The notes beneath the pieces are model-generated. The model ran no database searches, was not told the DNA's origin, and saw only the letters and a program-made list of their open reading frames with translations. Of a DNA stretch of 64,000 bases, positions 9,406-17,906 are shown one piece after another. Made by a program: the position numbers and the translations under genes. The number at the start of each line of letters is the position of its first letter. Positions within the stretch are counted from its first letter, which is position 1. The DNA is from CAVVUF01 sp963751425. Its GTDB lineage: Bacteria; Chloroflexota; Anaerolineae; Anaerolineales; UBA4823. Location of the stretch: positions 372,001 through 436,000 of the forward strand of contig CAVVUF010000004.1 of assembly GCA_963751425.1 (NCBI GenBank). Reading direction: 5' to 3'.

Positions 9406-11064
9406 ATGAATCGTCGCAGACCAAAACCAGCCATTCCTGAATACAAGCAAACACCCGGGGTAATCTTTCAGCCCCAAATCCATCTCCGCATGCAGAAGGG
9501 CATTAACCAGATCGTAGATGCCATCCGCCCCACCCTCGGACCAAGGCCGCGCCATGTTGCGGTTGAAAAAATTCCCCGCACAAAATCACCCGAGCTGCTG
9601 GACTGCGGCGGGCTCATCGCCCGGCGCATCATCGATTTGAAAGATCCCGATGAAAATGTGGGCGCCATGTTCCTGCGCGGCGCGCTTTGGCAGTTGTATG
9701 AAAAAGTAGGCGACGGCACAGCCAGCGCCGCCGTGATGTTCCAATCCGTTTACAACCAGGGCTTGCGTTATATCACCGCAGGTGGAAATGCCATGCTGCT
9801 GAGGGGACGCTTAGAAGAGGGTCTGAAAGTCATCCTGGAAACTTTAGATGGGCTGGTAACGCCCGTAACCAGCCAGGATATGCTGAGGCGAGTTGCTCTA
9901 TCCGTATGTTACGATGATGAGCTGGCCAAAATGCTTGGCGAAATGTTTAATCTCATCGGCGAATATGGAATTCTGGAAATCCGCAGCGGGCGCAGCCGGA
10001 CGATTGAGCGAGAATTTATCGAAGGCAGCTATTGGAGCGGGGGTCTTCACTCGAAAGAAATGATCCTGGACGATCAAAAACAGAGAACCCAGTTCGAAAA
10101 CGCCGCCATCTTGCTCACCGACCTGGATATTGAAGAGCCTGAGCAAATCGTTCCGGTCTTGCGCGCCGCCTTGCAGGCAGAAATTCAAAGTCTTTTTATC
10201 ATGGCCAGCAAGCTCTCCGATAAAGTGATGGGAGTCTTGTCTGTCAACCAGAAAGCCGGAAAATTGCAGGTGGTTGCCGTGAAGACCCCCGGGCTGCGCC
10301 TGGATGACCAGATGCACGCGCTGGAAGATCTGGCGATATTGACCGGCGGGAAATGCTTTTACAGAGCCGCCGGTGATACCCTGGAAAAGGTAACACCTGA
10401 GAGCTTCGGGCAAGCCCGTAAGATCTGGGCAGACAAGAGCTATACCGGCCTGGTTGGCGGGAAAAACGACCCCATTCTGCGGCGCCGCCACATTGACCAG
10501 CTCAGCCGCGCTTATCACCTGGCGGATGAAGCTGAGATACGCACCAAGACGCGCGACCGTGTCGGACGCCTGTACAGCGGCGCAGCCGTCATCTGGATGG
10601 GAGGGATGACCGAGAGTGAAATCACCCTGCGTAAAGACCTGGCCCAGCGTACCTCAGACACCATCCGCAGTGCTATTGACGGAGGCGTGGTGACGGGAGG
10701 CGGCGTTTCCTACCTGGCTTGCCAGCCTGCTCTGCGGAAGAAGCTGGCGGCCGCTTCAGATCCCGATGCCCAGGCAGCCTACCGGATCTTATTGACCGCC
10801 CTCGAAACGCCTTTCCGCACCATCCTGGCCAACGCTGGGTATTCCAGCGGAGCCATCATGAGCCAGGTTGAACACGCTGGCCAAGGCTACGTTTTCGATA
10901 TACAGACCGGGCAAGTTGTCGAAGCCTCACAATCAGGGATTTTCGATGTCGCCGCCGTCCAAAAAGAAGCCGCCTTCAGCGCTATCCAGAGCGCGGCCAT
11001 GGCATTGACCATCGATGCCGTCGTCCACCGCAAAAAGCCTCCTGTGGTAACCGAACCGGATTAA
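9406..11064 (+). CDS. Divergent GroEL/Hsp60-like chaperonin
   Basis: 552 residues from ATG 9406 (a TTG lies one codon earlier). Full-length Hsp60 architecture is recognisable. The nucleotide site keeps TLGP (about residue 44) and EKVGDGTASAAVMF (about 99-112), the counterpart of GroEL GDGTTTA. The apical region shows AVKTPGLRLDDQMHALEDLA and LTGGKC, the counterpart of [22 protein letters not shown]. The lower ATPase part has RTSDTIRSAIDGGVVTGGG, which retains the catalytic Asp (GroEL D398 equivalent) and the GGG loop. Sequence is far from true GroEL, with no GGM-rich tail and no GroES gene alongside, so it is probably an accessory paralogue with a special client. It is followed four bases later by a beta-propeller gene, which may be functionally linked. 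Confidence 0.85.
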   Translation: MNRRRPKPAIPEYKQTPGVIFQPQIHLRMQKGINQIVDAIRPTLGPRPRHVAVEKIPRTKSPELLDCGGLIARRIIDLKDPDENVGAMFLRGALWQLYEKVGDGTASAAVMFQSVYNQGLRYITAGGNAMLLRGRLEEGLKVILETLDGLVTPVTSQDMLRRVALSVCYDDELAKMLGEMFNLIGEYGILEIRSGRSRTIEREFIEGSYWSGGLHSKEMILDDQKQRTQFENAAILLTDLDIEEPEQIVPVLRAALQAEIQSLFIMASKLSDKVMGVLSVNQKAGKLQVVAVKTPGLRLDDQMHALEDLAILTGGKCFYRAAGDTLEKVTPESFGQARKIWADKSYTGLVGGKNDPILRRRHIDQLSRAYHLADEAEIRTKTRDRVGRLYSGAAVIWMGGMTESEITLRKDLAQRTSDTIRSAIDGGVVTGGGVSYLACQPALRKKLAAASDPDAQAAYRILLTALETPFRTILANAGYSSGAIMSQVEHAGQGYVFDIQTGQVVEASQSGIFDVAAVQKEAAFSAIQSAAMALTIDAVVHRKKPPVVTEPD

Positions 11065-11067
11065 CTT

Positions 11068-12003
11068 ATGAGTGATCAATCACAGCAACTTAACCAAGAT
11101 TTTGTCTATGCCCTGGCAGCCCCATCCGGAACCCCGCCAGGAGAGGTATGGTATGCTGCTCGCCAGTCAGGGCTGTATTTTTCTGAGGATCGTGGCAGCA
11201 CCTGGCAGTCCGCCTACGCTTCCCTGAACCTGGATTCCAACCTGCCAACCACCTGCCTGGCGCTCGCCCAAGATGAGGCGCACAAGGCCTATCTTTTTGC
11301 TGGAGTGCCGGGGCATGTCATGCGTTCTGAAGATGGCTGTAAGAGTTGGATGGCTATCCCTCTGCCGTACGGTTCATCGATTCCAACAGCCCTCGCCATT
11401 TCTTCGGGCTTTGCGAAGGATGGCATTCTCCTGTTGGGCACAAATGAAGATGGGGTTCTGCGCTCTGCTGACCGGGGACGCACCTGGGCCACCTGGAACT
11501 TTGGGCTGGTTGATTTCAACGTGCTCTGCCTGGCCATGTCACCCGCCTTCGACCGCGATGATACCGTTTTTGCCGGGACAGGCAGCGGTTTATTTATCAG
11601 CCAGACAGGCGGTAAAGCATGGAAAGAATTGAAATTACCCGCCGGATACGTGGCTGTGCTTAGCCTGGCCATCTCCCCCAATTTTGAAAGCGATGGAACC
11701 CTGCTGGCCGGTACCGAGTCGGGTGGGCTCTGGATGACGCAAGATCGTGGGCTGTCCTGGCAGCGCCTGGGCGAAAACGAAATTCAAGGCATGGTCAACC
11801 AGGTCAGCCTCGATCCGCAGTACCCCGCCAGGAAAGGATTTTTTGTGCTTCACGAGAACACTGTATTGCACTCCACCGACGCAGGAAAAACATGGACCGT
11901 GCTGCTTGAAGGCGAGATTGCCTCCCTGGCGGCCCTCCCAGGTGGAATGTCCGAACAGTCGCTTTTGGTAGGATTGGTAGACGGCTCAGTAAAGAAAATT
12001 TAA
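11068..12003 (+). CDS. BNR/YCF48-like beta-propeller protein
   Basis: 311 residues without a signal peptide. It contains about six repeats of the sialidase/BNR Asp-box type: RGSTWQS, GCKSWMA, RGRTWAT, GGKAWKE, RGLSWQR and AGKTWTV, spaced about 42-50 residues apart, each preceded by a 'SxD' turn. That predicts a beta-propeller of the YCF48/sortilin class. Its start lies four bases after the chaperonin stop, so the two are translationally coupled. Catalytic residues of a true sialidase are not evident; a binding or scaffold role is more likely. Function unknown. Confidence 0.75.
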   Translation: MSDQSQQLNQDFVYALAAPSGTPPGEVWYAARQSGLYFSEDRGSTWQSAYASLNLDSNLPTTCLALAQDEAHKAYLFAGVPGHVMRSEDGCKSWMAIPLPYGSSIPTALAISSGFAKDGILLLGTNEDGVLRSADRGRTWATWNFGLVDFNVLCLAMSPAFDRDDTVFAGTGSGLFISQTGGKAWKELKLPAGYVAVLSLAISPNFESDGTLLAGTESGGLWMTQDRGLSWQRLGENEIQGMVNQVSLDPQYPARKGFFVLHENTVLHSTDAGKTWTVLLEGEIASLAALPGGMSEQSLLVGLVDGSVKKI

Positions 12004-12024
12004 CCTGGCGCTGGAGCATCTCAA

Positions 12025-13236
12025 ATGAATAACCATCCTAAGAAACCAGATCTCTCCCGGCGGAGTTTTCTGAAATGGGCCGGGGTCTCTAGTGCGGGAT
12101 TATTAGCGGCTGGCTGCCAGGCCAAAGCACCTTCTTTGCCTGCTGGCGGAGGGACCCCAACCCAGGCGGGAGCTGCCGCCGCAACCGCTGTACCTGCCGC
12201 TGAGGTAGAGCCAACCGCTGCCCCGGCTGGCACCCAGGGTTACACGGTAGCCATCGCCCAGGCTGCCACTTATGACCGCTCCCTCGTGCAGCAAAAAGTG
12301 CAGGAGCTGGTCGAAGGCCTGGGTGGGTTAAGCGATGTGGTGAAACCGGGAGATAAAGTTGCCATCAAGATCAACCTGACAGGCGGGAGCTATTACCAAC
12401 CCCCTGCCGGCGTCACCGCCCCTGAAAGCTATGTGACCCACCCCGAAATTGTTTTGGCGTTGGGTAAGCTGATTTTAGATGCCGGCGCCAGCCAGATTTA
12501 CATCGTAGAAGGGCTGTTTGATACGGCTTCCTATACTGCCTGGGGATACGATGAGGTGGCCAAAGCTCTGAACGCTCAGCTCATTGACCTGAATTTCCCT
12601 AACCCCAGCAGCGAGTTTATGGTCTCCCCGGTCGGTGAAAACTGGTTCATCTATAAAGAGTTTTCCCTCAATCCCATCCTGAACGAAGTCGATGCCTTCT
12701 TTTCGGTTTCGAAGATGAAATGCCACTACAGCGCTGGCGTCACTCATACCATGAAAAACTTGATTGGCCTGGCACCGGTGTCGCAGTACCGTACCAGCCC
12801 GGATCACTTTTGGCGCTCGGCCTTGCACGGGGATGATTATGGCCCAAAGAGATTGCCGCGGGTCATCGTGGATCTCAACCGGGCGCGACCGGTCAACTTC
12901 TCTTTGGTGGATGGCATCAAAGCCGCCGAAGGTGGCGAAGTGCCGCGGGGCAGTTTCGCTCCCGTCGAACCGGGGATATTGGTAGCCGGAAAGAATGCCG
13001 TTGCTGCCGATGCCGTTACCACCGCCATCATGGGTTTTGACCCCACTGCTGAATATCCTCACGCTCCCTTTTTGCACGGAGAGAACCACCTGAACCTGGC
13101 TTCCAGTTTAGGCTTGGGCAGCAACCGCCTGGACGACATCGCCATTGTAGGCCCATCGATCGAAGACGTGCGTTACGAATTCTCTCCTTCCACATCCCAA
13201 GGCAGCGATCACCGGCACCGCCAACCGTTCACATAA
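12025..13236 (+). CDS. DUF362-domain Tat lipoprotein
   Basis: 403 residues. The N-terminus is a textbook Tat lipoprotein leader: twin arginines in LSRRSFLKWAG, then LLAAGC lipobox near residue 32, and a Pro/Ala/Thr linker. The body is a DUF362 domain: PGDKVAIKINLTGG, LGKLILDAGASQIYIVEG, VSKMKCHYSAGVTHTMKNLIG and AADAVTTAIMGFDP. DUF362 proteins are of unknown biochemical function; some carry 4Fe-4S motifs, which are absent here. It is 21 bases downstream of the beta-propeller gene, in the same direction. The last 20 or so residues (SQGSDHRHRQPFT) do not look like the family, so a frameshift near the stop is possible. Confidence 0.82.
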   Translation: MNNHPKKPDLSRRSFLKWAGVSSAGLLAAGCQAKAPSLPAGGGTPTQAGAAAATAVPAAEVEPTAAPAGTQGYTVAIAQAATYDRSLVQQKVQELVEGLGGLSDVVKPGDKVAIKINLTGGSYYQPPAGVTAPESYVTHPEIVLALGKLILDAGASQIYIVEGLFDTASYTAWGYDEVAKALNAQLIDLNFPNPSSEFMVSPVGENWFIYKEFSLNPILNEVDAFFSVSKMKCHYSAGVTHTMKNLIGLAPVSQYRTSPDHFWRSALHGDDYGPKRLPRVIVDLNRARPVNFSLVDGIKAAEGGEVPRGSFAPVEPGILVAGKNAVAADAVTTAIMGFDPTAEYPHAPFLHGENHLNLASSLGLGSNRLDDIAIVGPSIEDVRYEFSPSTSQGSDHRHRQPFT

Positions 13237-13256
13237 AAAGTTCATTCCATCCTAAA

Positions 13257-13287
13257 TAATCTGTGAAATCCGTGTTGATCCGTGAGC
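13257..13287 (+). repeat. Periodic ATCYGTG tract
   Basis: Three near-copies of ATCTGTG/ATCCGTG spaced 9-10 bases apart lie in the spacer between the DUF362 and isomerase genes. I know of similar ATCYGTG-type short tracts from intergenic regions of environmental bacteria, but their function is not established. Confidence 0.4.
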
Positions 13288-13324
13288 TTTGTAAGAACAC
13301 ACATAGAAATATCCAGGAGGCATT

Positions 13325-14176
13325 ATGAGACTCGGCGTTTCGTTGGATTTTAAAAGCGATGATCCGGAGCTCATCGCCCGGTCTTATCTCGCTGCAGGAT
13401 ATTCAGCGGCTGGCTGTCCAGCGGTGTCGCTGGACCAGCCCGAAAGGATCAAAGCCATCCGGGAGGCATTCTCCCGCCACGATCTCTGCCTGGCGGAAGT
13501 GGGGGTATGGAATAACATGCTCGACCCTGATCCATCCAAACGGGTCGAAAACCTGGCGGTGAATATTCAGAAGATGGCGCTGGCAGAGGAGATTGGCGCC
13601 CGGTGCTGCGTCAACATCGCTGGCTCGTTCAATCCTGATAACTGGGACGGTCCCCACCCACATAATCTCTCGGATGAAGCCTTCGAGCTGACGGTCGAAA
13701 ACGTGCGCAAGATCCTGGACGCCGTCAAACCCAGGCGCAGCTTCTTCACGTTGGAGACGATGCCCTGGGTGATCCCCGACAGCCCCGACAGCTATTTAGA
13801 GCTGATCCAGGCCGTGGACCACCCCAGGTTTGCCGTACACCTGGACCCCGTCAACATGATCAACTGCCCGGCACGCTGCTATGGTAATGCAGCTTTCCTG
13901 CGCGAATGCTTCGCCAAGCTGGGCAAATGGATCGTCTCGTGTCACGGCAAGGATATCCAGATGTCCGATCAGCTCACGGTCCACTTGCAAGAGGTGCGTC
14001 CCGGCCTGGGGTCGCTGGATTACCTCACCTTCCTGACCGAGCTGGACCGGCTTCCAGGGGATGTGCCCCTGATCCTGGAGCACCTGCCCGCCGAAGAATA
14101 CCCGCTGGCGCGCCAGTATGTTCTAGAGAAAGCAGAGGTTTGCGGGATCCTTTTTCATAAGTCGAATCCGCTTTGA
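13325..14176 (+). CDS. Sugar phosphate isomerase/epimerase (xylose isomerase-like TIM barrel)
   Basis: 283 residues with an AGGAGG site before ATG 13325. The metal-binding residues of the AP-endonuclease-2/xylose-isomerase-like barrel can all be seen: Glu in FFTLETMPWV (about 142), Asp in AVHLDPVNM (about 180), His in VSCHGKDI (about 211) and Glu in LILEHLPAEEY (about 255). The family catalyses isomerisation, epimerisation or dehydration of sugars and inositols (IolE/IolH-like); specificity cannot be told. It stands alone between the DUF362 gene and a convergent LamG-protein gene. Family assignment is firm. Confidence 0.88.
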   Translation: MRLGVSLDFKSDDPELIARSYLAAGYSAAGCPAVSLDQPERIKAIREAFSRHDLCLAEVGVWNNMLDPDPSKRVENLAVNIQKMALAEEIGARCCVNIAGSFNPDNWDGPHPHNLSDEAFELTVENVRKILDAVKPRRSFFTLETMPWVIPDSPDSYLELIQAVDHPRFAVHLDPVNMINCPARCYGNAAFLRECFAKLGKWIVSCHGKDIQMSDQLTVHLQEVRPGLGSLDYLTFLTELDRLPGDVPLILEHLPAEEYPLARQYVLEKAEVCGILFHKSNPL

Positions 14177-14268
14177 CACTTTTTTACCCTCACCACCCCG
14201 ACCCGCCTCTCCTGAGTCAGGCAGGGGGCAGACGATTTGTAATTATCCGTTTATGCTTTATGATCCTC

Positions 14269-15696
14269 TTATGAACCTCCACAAACAGCCGTAACGGCGC
14301 CGCCAGCGCCCATTAGAATATTTCCAAACCCGGAGCTGTCCGTGAAAGTACTCGACCCGGGTAATTCATCAAAATGATACAACGCCAGGGTGGAAGCATC
14401 GTTTATGAAGGGCGCGGTGGGGACGGAATAGGACAAATTGATATAACGCACCGTATTCGAAATGCGCACTTCTTCCATCCGACCGGTCATCGAGCCTCCC
14501 AACAAAGTTTCCGAGGGTGAATTATAAAGCCCCGGAGTCCATTCGGTGTTGACTGAATTGCTCCCCAACTCTCCATCCAAGTACAGAGCCATCAAATCCC
14601 AGTCAGAGGTCAGCTCATTATCGAAAGTAACCGCCACATGGTGCCACCCAACAGTCAGGTCTTTCTCATAATAAATGTACGTGTACCCCAGGGTATATGG
14701 GTTCCACCAGAGGCGGAAAATCAGCCGGTCGGGTTGATCTGTATAATTAATCACATATAACCAGTAGGAATTTTGCTTATAAAACAGCGAGTCGGTGGTC
14801 GTATTTTCCAGGTCTGGAACATAAAAGAAACCTTCCACCGTAAAATCATCATTCGGTCCCACTCCCAGGTCTAACAGTGGGTTATCTGCGATGGATGCGG
14901 AGCTGGTTTCGTTTAGCGACAGGTAGGATTGGAAAAGCGAGCCTGGAGCCGGGCATGACCGCATGACCATGGGGAGGAACTGCGGGTTTTTTGGAGGGGT
15001 GGTCTTGGTGATCTTGACATCATCCACGTATGCCCCTTCAAAGGCTTCTGCGAAACCATCTGTCTGCCATCTGAAACGGATCCACACGCTGTCATCGCCG
15101 AGTAAGCTGCCCAAGCCAGGTACAGCAGCCAGGTCAAGTGTTTTCGAAGCCCAGCTCGGTGTAAAGGAATCGGTGAGTGAAGAGCCAAAAAAATTCAATC
15201 CGTCCGCAGAAGCCTGCCATGAAAATGTGTCGCCGGAAGAGGACCACAACCATAGATCGAACTGTATGCTGGCAGTGAGCGCATCGCTTAAGTCGAATGG
15301 ACCATAGGTAAGGAGCGAAGTTTCACTGGGATGGTAAGTGCCAGAGCTACAAACCACCCCTCCGCTGCCTTCCGCCCAGGCGCTGTAATTGCCGGTCTTC
15401 TTCTCGCATGAACTTTTGCCCCAATGACCGGTCGGGGTCCAACCCGCTGGTGGGAAAGTACCTTCGAAGCCCTCGTTGACGATCGTTTCAGAAAAACTCA
15501 AGGGACCAGGCACTGCTGCCCCGCTATCGTCATCTGTGGATGGGCTTCTCCCCAAGGCTTCTACAGAGAGTGAATGTCCCATACCGTCTGCGCTGGCAGT
15601 TAGTATGAAAACCACGCATAAACTCAGGGTCAAGATTAGCTTTACTGGAAATATATTCGAAAATCCTTTTTGATGTGCATGTTTTGAAAGAGCCAT
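14269..15696 (-). CDS. Secreted LamG/concanavalin-A-like lectin domain protein
   Basis: 475 residues from ATG 15696, chosen because AAAGGAGA sits just upstream; an in-frame ATG at 15744 adds 16 residues before the signal. The signal peptide (PVKLILTLSLCVVFILTASA) is followed by a jelly-roll-like domain with the phrase VNEGFEGTFPPAGWTPTGHW (about 75-95) common in cell-surface carbohydrate-binding or choice-of-anchor modules. A LamG-type domain follows (about 275-465): DDFTVEGFFYVPDLEN, GWHHVAVTFDNE, LDGELGSN and LYHFDELPGSS. It is probably exported and binds glycans or cell-wall material. No catalytic module is visible. It is convergent with the isomerase gene. Confidence 0.8.
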   Translation of the reverse strand: MALSKHAHQKGFSNIFPVKLILTLSLCVVFILTASADGMGHSLSVEALGRSPSTDDDSGAAVPGPLSFSETIVNEGFEGTFPPAGWTPTGHWGKSSCEKKTGNYSAWAEGSGGVVCSSGTYHPSETSLLTYGPFDLSDALTASIQFDLWLWSSSGDTFSWQASADGLNFFGSSLTDSFTPSWASKTLDLAAVPGLGSLLGDDSVWIRFRWQTDGFAEAFEGAYVDDVKITKTTPPKNPQFLPMVMRSCPAPGSLFQSYLSLNETSSASIADNPLLDLGVGPNDDFTVEGFFYVPDLENTTTDSLFYKQNSYWLYVINYTDQPDRLIFRLWWNPYTLGYTYIYYEKDLTVGWHHVAVTFDNELTSDWDLMALYLDGELGSNSVNTEWTPGLYNSPSETLLGGSMTGRMEEVRISNTVRYINLSYSVPTAPFINDASTLALYHFDELPGSSTFTDSSGFGNILMGAGGAVTAVCGGS

Positions 15697-15843
15697 ATTT
15701 TTCTCCTTTGAAGCCGCAATGTTTTCCTCAGCGCTGTTCCTCATAGGTTAATTATACTCAGGCTTCAATAAGATGTTGTTGGCTTGACCAATCGATCCCC
15801 TTCTCTTCCATCCAATCCCAGTCTCCTTCCAGCGGCCTCTGCG

Positions 15844-16843
15844 TTAGTCTCGGGCTGAATACCAGTCCAACACGCGTAAGGCGCGCAGCGTATTCCAGCG
15901 GCTCGGCTGGCCCTCGCCCTCATCGAGCTCGACCGGCATCTGGCCAGGGTGCCGGGTCTCGAGCGGCCAGCGGCCGTCGCCGTCGCGCTTGGACTCGACC
16001 AGGTCGATCGCCTCAGACACACGCTCGTCGGGCGCCACGCCAGCGCAGCGCAGGTACTCGAGCCCCCGCAGCACATCGTAGTGCCACCAGGTCGGGAAGG
16101 CGAAGAGCGTCCACGCCGCGCCGCCCTTGCGGTCTCGCTCGATCACCTCGCCGGTCGACCGCCGCCGGAAGAGGCGCCGCTCGAGGAGGTACTCCTGCCC
16201 GCGCAGGCGCGCCTCGGTCGCCTCCGGGCTGCCCCTGCCCGCCAGCTCATGCTCGAGCAGAGCCTCCAGCACGCAGATCGTCGTGTTGAACGACGACCGC
16301 CGTCGAGCCGTTGGCCGCCTCGCAGTTCCAGCCGCCGTCGGGAAGCTGCTCGCCGAGCAGCCGGTCGATGATGCCCTGGGTGGCTTCGCCAACCACGCCG
16401 TCCTGGCCAAAGTAGGCGCCGACCGCCCCCACCTGCCCGTTGATGCAGGGCTCCACCTCGCCGGCGAAGAAGGGATTGCCGTCATATTCCCACCACCCCT
16501 GCCAGGTCACACGCTCGCGGACAAGGCCCACGGCGCGGCGTGCCTCCGCGCTTGCGGGGTCGAGACCCAGGTCCCGCAGCAGCATGAGCACGTGCATCGT
16601 GGAGTCCCAGCCGCGGTTCCATGCCGCGCCTGCCCACGACCCGTCAGCCCCCTGCAGGGCGAGCAGCCGCGCCCCCCAGCCCTCCGTCGCCACCCTGGCG
16701 CGCTCGGCCGCCACATCCTCGTCCGGCGCACCGGTCAGGTCTCGCAGCACCTGCCAGCGGATCGCAGGGTCAGAATCAAGCAGCCACTCGATAACCGAGC
16801 TCTTTGGCTGCTGGGCTTGCCCTTTGGGTGGATTCATCGTCAT
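15844..16843 (-). CDS. Squalene-cyclase/prenyltransferase-like alpha-toroid protein (frameshifted)
   Basis: About 333 residues read in two frames joined near 16300, within a GC-rich run (NCEAANGST then RRSSFNTTICVLEALLEHEL). Repeats of the type LLALQGADGSWAG, LGEQLPDGGWNCE and ESKRDGDGRWPLE are QW-like motifs of the terpene-cyclase/prenyltransferase alpha-alpha barrel. However, no DXDD cyclase motif is present, so it is probably not a true squalene-hopene cyclase; homologues of this type are often labelled 'squalene cyclase' without proof. N-terminus: SVIEWLLDSDPAIRWQVLRD. Base composition is clearly more GC-rich than both neighbours, which suggests separate origin. Frame break could be error or decay. 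Confidence 0.7.
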
Positions 16844-17077
16844 AAGCCAGCGCTCCCTTTCACTCTCTCAAAGTTCAGTGATTGCCATTAGATCCTTCCA
16901 AGGCCTCTTGCTTGCGTTCAGGCGCCAAAGCGGTTGTTTTGAGTGCCTCTACAAGCTGTTCCATTATACTTCTCAAAGATTATTGAGTACCTGGCTGTTC
17001 GAGATGAAAGGCTGCAGTTTTTCCCTTACCGCCTCTTTCACTTGCGCTGGCTGGCTTTTTGGATGTACAATCTTTTT

Positions 17078-17620
17078 ATGATGAACACTCAATCAATTTC
17101 TATTCTGGTTACCTATGCCACGCGCTACGGCTCGACGCGGGAAGTAGCCGAGGCTGTGGCAGCAGCGCTGCGTGAGGCCGGGCGGGAGGTGGACCTTCAG
17201 CCCGTGCGGAAAGTGCGGTTGCTGGAAGGGTACGGCCTGGTGGTGCTGGGGGCGCCGCTCTACATCGGGCGCTGGCACAAAGATGCACACCGTTTCCTGG
17301 AGCAGCAGCGTGCAGCCCTGGCGCACAAGCCTGTGGCGGTTTTTGCCCTCGGACCGCTGCATGAGGCTGAGGCACAGTGGCGGGCGGTGCGCGGGCAGCT
17401 TGAAAAAGAGCTGGCGAAGTACCCCTGGCTTGCACCGGCGGCGGTGGAGATCTTTGGTGGCAAGTATGACCCGGCCAAGCTGCGCTTCTCCGACAAGGTG
17501 CTGGCCGCTGCGCCCGCCAGCCCGCTCTACCAGGTCCCCGCCTGCGACCTGCGGGACTGGGCGGCGATCCGCACCTGGGCGAGCGAGCTGGCTGCGAAGG
17601 TGGAGGCTCCTGCTCGTTGA
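17078..17620 (+). CDS. Flavodoxin-domain protein (HemG/flavodoxin_5-like)
   Basis: 180 residues. The N-terminus SILVTYATRYGSTREVAEAV is the FMN phosphate-binding loop (T/S-x-T-x-S/T-type) of flavodoxins, followed by LVVLGAPLYIGRWHKDAHRF, the second FMN loop seen in menaquinone-linked protoporphyrinogen oxidase HemG and related flavodoxin_5 proteins, then AVFALGPL and EIFGGKYDPAKL. A redox role using FMN is firm; heme synthesis is only one option since no heme genes are near. Two adjacent ATGs (17078, 17081) compete and no clear ribosome-binding site is seen. The frame is open upstream to 16943, but that part looks non-coding. Confidence 0.82.
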   Translation: MMNTQSISILVTYATRYGSTREVAEAVAAALREAGREVDLQPVRKVRLLEGYGLVVLGAPLYIGRWHKDAHRFLEQQRAALAHKPVAVFALGPLHEAEAQWRAVRGQLEKELAKYPWLAPAAVEIFGGKYDPAKLRFSDKVLAAAPASPLYQVPACDLRDWAAIRTWASELAAKVEAPAR

Positions 17621-17906
17621 TGAGATTGCTTCGACCAGCAAAAAGCGCCGGTCTCGCCATGCCAATTTAATCGTAATGACAGTCTGCTCCAACGTGAAGG
17701 GCGCGGAGCGCTGTGGATTACCTCCCAGCCACAGCACATCGGGGATGGTCAAGTGACTGATCGAAACAGGTGTTTCTTTGCTATACTATTTATAGAGAGT
17801 TCGGATAAGATCTGTTCTTGAGCTGGGTGTGGACTGGAGGCCAGAGTGCCTCCCAATTAGGGTTTGTTTAGGCTGGAGCAGCCCTCGCCGCTCAAGGAGT
17901 TTCGAA

